A stretch of DNA of 64,000 bases from NCBI RefSeq assembly GCF_013184745.1, contig NZ_JAATVU010000024.1:1-64000 (forward strand), given 5' to 3'. This document shows, piece after piece, positions 58,627-64,000 of the stretch. The first letter of the stretch is position 1. Every line of letters starts with the position of its first letter. Under the pieces are notes generated by a model. It worked only from the letters and a program-made list of their open reading frames with translations, had not been told where the DNA came from and did no database searches. Source of the DNA: Mangrovicoccus sp. HB161399 (GTDB taxonomy: Bacteria; Pseudomonadota; Alphaproteobacteria; Rhodobacterales; Rhodobacteraceae). Both the position numbers and the translations under genes were made by a program.

Positions 58627-60198
58627 TCACTCCGCCGGCGTTTCGGCCTGGGCCTCCGAGATCTCCCCGGCGCGCTCGCCCAGGATCATCGGGTAGAGCA
58701 GGAAGAAGGCCGCCGCGACCAGGTAGCCGCCGGTGGCGCCGCCGAGCGAGGGCAGGTGCAGCCCGGCGCCGTGGATGATCCCGACCGAGGACATCGCCGC
58801 GCCCGCCAGCGTGAAGAAGCCCGCCGTGCGGAACTGCCCTTCGATCAGCCCGGCGACGATGGCGCCCCAGACCAGCCCCGTGATGATCGCGCCCTGGCTC
58901 AGCGCGAGGTGGCCGCCGTAATGCGCCCCCTGCTGCAGCAGAGCCGCGGTCAGCGCCGGGTCGCCGAGCTGAGGCAGCCCCTCGACCCCCATCGAGGCGA
59001 GCGCCCCCATCAGCGACCCCCATTTCGTTACCAGGAAGTCCGAGACATGCGGCAGGATCGCGAAGGCCACGGCGGCCATGTGCGACGGCGGCACCGAATG
59101 GGCGGTGTTCGACACCAGGCTGAGCGCGACGAAGACCAGCACCGGCGCGGCGGCCGCGACCGGCATCAGGTTGCCGAGGAAGGCCAGCAGCCCGAAGAAG
59201 GCCGCCAGCGGCACCACCACGCCGACGGCAACGATATAGCCGGCATGTGCGCCCATCCGCTTGTAGGCGGGATGGCCGATATAGGCGGTCGTCGGGAAGG
59301 GCGAGCCGAAGAGCGCGCCGATCATCGTTCCGGCCCCGTCGGTCACCTGGCAGATGCCGACCGGGTAATGGTCGCCCGCGGCCTCGGCGCTTTCCACGTT
59401 GTTCATGGTCTCGATGAAATTGTAGATCTGCACCGGGATCAGAACGAGGAACAGTTCGGGATTGGCCCAGAGATGGCCGATCCCGGCGATCAGGTCGCCG
59501 AAATAGGGGACAGGCGGATAGAAGCCCAGTCCGTCGACATTCAGCTTTGCCTCGCCCAGGATCAGCGCCAGCACCACGCCGACCAGCAGCGCCAGCAGGC
59601 CCGCGGGCATGTCTAAAGGCAGCCGGAACCGGCCCACCAGACCCCAGAGGATGATGGCCAGCGAGGCGAAGCCGATCAGCGGCTCCTCGAAGATCTCCGC
59701 CAGCGGCACGGCACCGATATAGACCAGCGCGATGCCGCAGAGCGTGCCCAGCATGCCCGCGCGCGGCGTGACCTTTTTCAGCGCAGGTCCGACGATGGCG
59801 CCCATGGCGGCGACGATGCCGCCGATGAAGCCCGCGCCGATGCCCACCTGCCAGGCCAGAACCGGATCGTCCGTCGCCCAGTAGATCGGCCCGATCACTC
59901 CGAAGAGATAGACGAACATCACCGGCGTCGAGATGCCGTAGGGCAGCGCGGTGACGTCCCGCCCGGCCTGCGCCGCGGCGCGCTTGGCCAGCAGGACGTA
60001 GACCGCGATGCCGGCGATGATGGCGATGCCCGCGCCGGGCAGGATGCGGCCGAAGACGATCTCGGGCGGCATGCCGAAGACGAACTGGCAGATGCCGGAA
60101 AGCACCAGCAGGTTGATCAGGTTGTCGGTGAAAAGCGCCCAGAAGGCGCTGTAGTCGCTCTTCACGAACAGCTTGTAGCTATGGCCGGGCTGGCTCAT
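58627..60198 (-). CDS. NCS2-type nucleobase permease
   Basis: 523 residues with about 12-14 helices. FALFTDNLINLLVLSG-like start, DVTALPYGISTPVMFVYLFG, and IETMNNVESAEAAGDHYPVG are typical of NCS2/AzgA-related purine permeases. It would import a purine or similar base by proton symport. Its start overlaps the molybdenum hydroxylase gene by 20 bases. The frame extending upstream is part of that gene's shadow. Confidence 0.85.
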   Translation of the reverse strand: MSQPGHSYKLFVKSDYSAFWALFTDNLINLLVLSGICQFVFGMPPEIVFGRILPGAGIAIIAGIAVYVLLAKRAAAQAGRDVTALPYGISTPVMFVYLFGVIGPIYWATDDPVLAWQVGIGAGFIGGIVAAMGAIVGPALKKVTPRAGMLGTLCGIALVYIGAVPLAEIFEEPLIGFASLAIILWGLVGRFRLPLDMPAGLLALLVGVVLALILGEAKLNVDGLGFYPPVPYFGDLIAGIGHLWANPELFLVLIPVQIYNFIETMNNVESAEAAGDHYPVGICQVTDGAGTMIGALFGSPFPTTAYIGHPAYKRMGAHAGYIVAVGVVVPLAAFFGLLAFLGNLMPVAAAAPVLVFVALSLVSNTAHSVPPSHMAAVAFAILPHVSDFLVTKWGSLMGALASMGVEGLPQLGDPALTAALLQQGAHYGGHLALSQGAIITGLVWGAIVAGLIEGQFRTAGFFTLAGAAMSSVGIIHGAGLHLPSLGGATGGYLVAAAFFLLYPMILGERAGEISEAQAETPAE

Positions 60199-62827
60199 GG
60201 TCCCTCTCCCCTGTTGTCTCGCGATGTGCGGCGCGGACGGCGGCGAAGACCGCGTCCGGCGTGAAGGGCGTGGCGGCGAAGCGCACGCCGGTGGCATCCC
60301 GGATCGCATTGCCGAGCGCGGGCGCGACCGGGTTGAACGGGCTCTCGCTCATGGATTTCGCGCCAAGCGGCCCGATGCTGTCATGGGTGTCGGCGAAGAA
60401 GACCTCGGTGCGCGGCAGGTCCGGCATGGCGGGCATGTGGTAGTCGCGGAAGGCCGGGTTCGCCACGCGCCCCGCCGCGTCGATCGCCAGCTTCTCGTAC
60501 ATTGCCGCGCCGATCGCCTGGGCGACGCCGCCCTCGACCTGGCCGCGGCACTGCATCGGGTTCATCACCACGCCGGCATCGGCGGCATGAAGGCTGCGCA
60601 GGATCCGCACCGTGCCGTTGCGGCGGTGCACTGCAACTTCGAAGCCCTGCACGTTGAACGTGACCGAGCGCGGCGTGCCGTCATGGCTGCCCCTGGCGTC
60701 CAGCGGGTCCGGGGCCGCAGCGGCCAGCGCAGCCAGATCGGCGGGATCGCAGCCCTGCCGCGCGGCCTCCGCCCGGATCAACGCCGCCAGCTCCTCTGCC
60801 GCGCGCATCGTCGCCATGCCCGCCACGACGATGCCGGTCGAGCCGTAGGCGCCGGTGTCATGCCCGGTCAGGTCGGTATCGGACTGGCGGATGCGGATCG
60901 CATCGGGGGCCACCCCCAGAGCGGTGGCCGCGATCTGGACATGCACCGTCGAGCTGCCATTGCCGAACTCCGCCGTGCCGACATCTAGCTCGACCATGCC
61001 GTCCGGCGCCAGCCTGATCCGGCTTTCGGCGATGTGGCCGCGCGGCGGAATGGTGTCGAGCATCGCCACCGCCATCCCGCGCCCGACCAGCCAGTCCGGC
61101 CCCTCGTCGGGACGCGGCACCGCGGCCAGCCCGCGCTCCACGAGGTCGAGGCACTGGTCCAGCCCGTAGCTGCCCATCACCACGTCCGCATGCGGGCCGG
61201 AATGGGAGACCATCGGATCGTCGGGGCCGATGGCGTTGAGGCGGCGGAAGGCGAAGGGATCCATCCCGGCCATCCGCGCCAGCTCGTCCATCGCGCTCTC
61301 CACCGCGAAACCGGTCTGGCTCAGCCCGTAGCCGCGGAAGGCGCCGCCGGGCAGCGTGTTGGTATGCACCGCGCGGCCCTCGATCTGCTTGTTCGGGCAG
61401 GCATAGAGCGCCACGCTCTCGCCGCAGCCATGGAACAGCACGCCGCGCGCATGGTTGCCGTAGGCGCCGGTATCCGACAGCACCGACATCTGCATCGCGG
61501 TCAGGCGCCCGGCGGCATCGGCGCCGAATTTCACCCGCACCTCCATTGCGTGGCGCGAAGTCGTGGCCACGAACTGCTCGGCGCGGGTCATCTCGTATTT
61601 CACCGCCCGCCCGGTCTTCAGCACGGCGAGCGCGACGATGTCCTCGGCCAGCATCTCCTGCTTGCCGCCGAAGCCGCCGCCGACCCGCCCGCAGAGCACG
61701 CGCACCTGGTCCTGCGGCAGGCCGAACAGCTCCGCCAGCGCGTCGCGGGTCAGGAAGGGCGTCTGCGACGAGGTCCTCAGCACCAGCCGGCCGTCGCCGC
61801 CGCGCCAGCCGATGGCGCCGTGGGTTTCCAGATGGCCGTGCTGCACCCGGTGGCTCGCATAGGTGGCCTCGTGGACATGCACCGCCGCGGCGAAGCCCGC
61901 CGCCATGTCGCCGCAGCCGCCCGACAGCTCCGCCGCGACATTGCCCGATGGATGGACCAGCGGCGCTCCGGGGGCCAGTGCCGCCGCGGGGGTCAGCACG
62001 GGCTCGACGAGTTCATAGTCGACGGCGATCAGCGGCAGGGCCGCATCGGCCGCGGCCTCGCTTTCGGCCAAGACAGCGGCGACGCGCTGCCCGGCGAAGC
62101 GGATGACCTGGTCCAGCACGCGGGTATCCGCGCCGTCCTCCTCGGGGTTCTGGTGCCTTGCGGAGGAGAACAGCCGGTCCGGCGCGTCCTCATGGGTCAG
62201 CACGGCGATCACCCCGGGACTTGCCAGCGCGCGCGCGGCGTCGATCGACCTGATGCGCGCCGAGGCATGCGGACTGCGCAGGATGCGCAGATGGGCAAGC
62301 TCTGGAATGTCGGCATCCATGGTGAAGCGCGCCGCCCCGGTCACGACCTCGCGCGCGGCGGGCGCTGCCAGGCTGGCCCCTGCCCCGCCGCAGCCCGCCG
62401 CGGCGCGCCCGTCCAGCGCGTCGCGGATCGCGCCGTAGCCGGTGCAGCGGCAGAGATTGCCCTTCATCGCCCAGTCCCGCGATCCGTCGGGCGCCTGGTC
62501 CAGCGCCGCCGCGGTCATCGCCATGCCCGCCGTGCAGAAGCCGCACTGGAATCCCTGCGCCTGCAGGAGTGCCTCCTGCACCGGGTGCAGCCCCTCCGCC
62601 GGGGCCAGCCCCTCGATGGTGATGACCTCCGCGCCCTGCGCGCGGAAGGCCGGGTAGAGGCAGCTATGCACCGGCACGCCGCCGACATGCACGGTGCAGG
62701 CGCCGCAATCGCCGGAATCGCAGCCCTTCCTGACCCCGAACCAGCCGAGATCTCGCAAGAGGGTGCGCAGGCACTGGCCGGGGCGGGGTTCGGCGGTCTG
62801 GACCTTTCCGTTGACGGTCAGCTTCAC
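60179..62827 (-). CDS. Molybdenum hydroxylase, fused 2Fe-2S and molybdopterin subunits
   Basis: 882 residues. Residues 1-150 hold two 2Fe-2S clusters: Cys36, 41, 44, 56 and Cys95, 98, 126, 128. The Mo domain follows from about 155: VTGAARFTMDADIPELAHLR, GGGFGGKQEM, GAFRGYG and the C-terminal catalytic Glu in SMSESPFNPV. It hydroxylates an N-heterocycle such as a purine, passing electrons to the FAD subunit encoded upstream (ATGA overlap). The fusion resembles E. coli XdhD, which also has a separate FAD subunit. No FAD domain is present in this chain. Confidence 0.9.
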   Translation of the reverse strand: MKLTVNGKVQTAEPRPGQCLRTLLRDLGWFGVRKGCDSGDCGACTVHVGGVPVHSCLYPAFRAQGAEVITIEGLAPAEGLHPVQEALLQAQGFQCGFCTAGMAMTAAALDQAPDGSRDWAMKGNLCRCTGYGAIRDALDGRAAAGCGGAGASLAAPAAREVVTGAARFTMDADIPELAHLRILRSPHASARIRSIDAARALASPGVIAVLTHEDAPDRLFSSARHQNPEEDGADTRVLDQVIRFAGQRVAAVLAESEAAADAALPLIAVDYELVEPVLTPAAALAPGAPLVHPSGNVAAELSGGCGDMAAGFAAAVHVHEATYASHRVQHGHLETHGAIGWRGGDGRLVLRTSSQTPFLTRDALAELFGLPQDQVRVLCGRVGGGFGGKQEMLAEDIVALAVLKTGRAVKYEMTRAEQFVATTSRHAMEVRVKFGADAAGRLTAMQMSVLSDTGAYGNHARGVLFHGCGESVALYACPNKQIEGRAVHTNTLPGGAFRGYGLSQTGFAVESAMDELARMAGMDPFAFRRLNAIGPDDPMVSHSGPHADVVMGSYGLDQCLDLVERGLAAVPRPDEGPDWLVGRGMAVAMLDTIPPRGHIAESRIRLAPDGMVELDVGTAEFGNGSSTVHVQIAATALGVAPDAIRIRQSDTDLTGHDTGAYGSTGIVVAGMATMRAAEELAALIRAEAARQGCDPADLAALAAAAPDPLDARGSHDGTPRSVTFNVQGFEVAVHRRNGTVRILRSLHAADAGVVMNPMQCRGQVEGGVAQAIGAAMYEKLAIDAAGRVANPAFRDYHMPAMPDLPRTEVFFADTHDSIGPLGAKSMSESPFNPVAPALGNAIRDATGVRFAATPFTPDAVFAAVRAAHRETTGERDHEPARP

Positions 62828-63645
62828 GGGCAGACCTCCGCCAGCTCGGCGCGGATGTCCTCCGCCAGGTCCAGCGTCACCTGCCGCCGCCAGTCCGGCG
62901 CGCCGTGGATGTCGTCATGCCAGTCGCCGGGGGCGATCGCGGCCTCGATCCGCGCGGCCAGCGCAGCGGCGTCGGGCAGGCCGGCGAAGCGCAGGATCAC
63001 CGGCGCCGGCACCGAGGCCGTGATCGCCAGCCGCAGCCCCGTGCCGTCCCGCGTGCCGATTACCAGCGCCCCGGAGCGGCCCTCGGGCGCCAGCGAGATC
63101 CGGCGGAAAGCGGCGGGCTTGGCCAGCGCGGACAGCGGCAGGCGCAGGCTGCGCAGCAGGTCCCCGGGCTCGAGGATCGACCGCTTGGGTCCCAGCGCGA
63201 AGGCCTCGGCCGGGACATGGCGCACGCCGCCGTCGCGGGTCCAGATCTCGCAGCTGCCCTCCAGCCCGGCGGCAAGCGAGATCATCGGTCCCGCGGGCAG
63301 CGCCATGCAGAGATTGCCGCCCACCGTCGCCATGTTCCAGATCTTGAAGGAAGCGAGGAAGGACCGGCAGCAGGCGCCGATCAGATGCCCGGCGCGCCAG
63401 CCGGGCGGCGCCTCCAGCGCGTCGAGCCGGGCGACCGGACAGGTCGCGGCGATCACCAGCGCGCCGCCGGTCACCGCCAGCGGCGGCCAGTCCAGCCCGG
63501 ACAGATCGGTCAGGCGGCGCAGGCCCGGCTGCGGCTCGGAGAACAGCCAGGTGCCGCCGGCAAGGAAGCCGTCCCCCTCCTGCCAGGCCGGGATTTCGCT
63601 GCGCGCGGCAGGCCGCGCAATCTCGGTGACGCCGTTCAGATCCAT
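62824..63645 (-). CDS. FAD-binding subunit of the molybdenum hydroxylase
   Basis: 273 residues, PCMH-type FAD domain: FLAGGTWLFSEPQPGLRRLT, the pyrophosphate-binding NMATVGGNLCMALPAGPMIS and a C-terminal CO-dehydrogenase-flavoprotein domain. It takes electrons from the 2Fe-2S clusters. It is the first gene of the leftward three-gene operon and overlaps the next gene by ATGA. It corresponds to E. coli YgfM in the similar cluster. Confidence 0.9.
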   Translation of the reverse strand: MDLNGVTEIARPAARSEIPAWQEGDGFLAGGTWLFSEPQPGLRRLTDLSGLDWPPLAVTGGALVIAATCPVARLDALEAPPGWRAGHLIGACCRSFLASFKIWNMATVGGNLCMALPAGPMISLAAGLEGSCEIWTRDGGVRHVPAEAFALGPKRSILEPGDLLRSLRLPLSALAKPAAFRRISLAPEGRSGALVIGTRDGTGLRLAITASVPAPVILRFAGLPDAAALAARIEAAIAPGDWHDDIHGAPDWRRQVTLDLAEDIRAELAEVCP

Positions 63646-63935
63646 CTGTGCTCCGCTGCCCTGCCCCGCCGCCGGGCGCGGCCGGGTCCCGTGCCAAGTC
63701 TGGAACGCCCGGCGCGCCCGGGATCCGCTTTCCTGCCGCCCCGGCCGCCCGGCTTCCCCAGCGGCATGCGAAGTGGTGAAAGCACAGGCAGAAAGGCCTG
63801 CCGCTTGGGCAGCGTGAGGACGCCGCCGCCCGGACGGACGGCGGCATGCGGCGCTTCGCAGGATGGCCGGACGGAGACCGCCCTGTACTGATGGCAGCAG
63901 GACCTCAAGCGTCCGTCCGCAACGGAAGTCATTTC

Positions 63936-64000
63936 ATGGCAAGACATTTGCTTCTCCGCCTCTGCCTCGTGCTGGCCGGCCTCGCCGCTGCCGCCCTGCC
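63936..64000 (+). CDS. Exported protein, N-terminal fragment
   Basis: Starts MARHLLLRLCLVLAGLAAAA and runs to the right edge. It looks like a signal peptide; GGAAG lies 8 bases before the ATG. It is divergent from the molybdenum hydroxylase operon with 290 bases between. The mature part is outside the window, so the function is unknown. Confidence 0.6.
   Translation, partial: MARHLLLRLCLVLAGLAAAAL

Noticed and set aside
1-64000. CRISPR arrays, tRNA and rRNA genes
   Set aside because: No regularly spaced direct repeats and no cloverleaf or rRNA-like sequence were seen on reading through; covariance-model searches could not be run.
1-64000. A defence or prophage island as the hidden novel system
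   Set aside because: Apart from one VapC-type pair and IS debris there are no nuclease, helicase, integrase or phage structural motifs; the accessory content is metabolic.

Overview
The window is about 68% GC and gene-dense. It carries smo-type polyol transport genes with a mannitol dehydrogenase, an FNR-type box ahead of cydAB, two TRAP transporters and many acyl-CoA genes. Together these point to an alphaproteobacterium of the Rhodobacterales/Paracoccaceae type. That assignment is inferred from gene content and base composition only. No rRNA, tRNA or CRISPR array was seen.

Layout. (1) 1-8.6 kb: a leftward operon (DHDPS-like lyase, TRAP DctP-DctQ-DctM, DUF3830 protein, acyl-CoA ligase, then etfB) is divergent from a rightward operon (tautomerase, acyl-CoA dehydrogenase, MaoC hydratase, GntR regulator). 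(2) 9.2-10.1 kb: two broken IS5-family copies facing each other. (3) 10.3-15.7 kb: a second, paralogous TRAP system with a hydantoinase, divergent from an HpcH/HpaI-type aldolase. (4) 16.2-22.5 kb: a leftward, overlapping operon of CoA-transferase, acyl-CoA dehydrogenase, two MaoC proteins, two unusual DHDPS-family proteins, a small alpha-beta-barrel protein and a LysR regulator. Regions 1, 3 and 4 look like one large catabolic district for organic acids activated to CoA thioesters; the substrate is unknown. (5) 22.8-28.4 kb: a membrane-anchored winged-helix/TPR regulator divergent from a small protein, an exported arylsulfatase, an exported HAD phosphatase and an 80-residue exported protein. 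(6) 28.6-31.2 kb: pxpBCA, the prokaryotic 5-oxoprolinase. (7) 31.1-38.6 kb: LysR, VOC protein, PhoX phosphatase behind a PHO-like box, a VapBC-type toxin-antitoxin pair, Lrp regulator with aminotransferase, a stand-alone receiver, and an IclR regulator.

(8) 38.9-47.9 kb: polyol operon smoC-smoEFGK-mtlK-HAD-FGGY kinase. The sugar alcohol would be imported, oxidised and the product phosphorylated. (9) 48.1-54.4 kb: cydDCABX, cytochrome bd oxidase with its ABC assembly factors, an FNR-like box before cydA, the 43-residue CydX and a good terminator. (10) 54.9-58.5 kb: a sulfotransferase broken by an extra copy of a 5-bp repeat, an alpha/beta hydrolase and an SGNH-like esterase. (11) 58.6-63.6 kb: a molybdenum hydroxylase (FAD subunit plus fused 2Fe-2S/Mo subunit) and an NCS2-type permease, in the same order as E. 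coli ygfM-xdhD-xanQ. The window ends in the signal peptide of a truncated exported protein.

The observations most worth following are the two DHDPS-family paralogues that share an NGHAGE motif and lack the usual catalytic tyrosine, the acyl-CoA operon around them, and the pentamer-repeat frameshift in the sulfotransferase.
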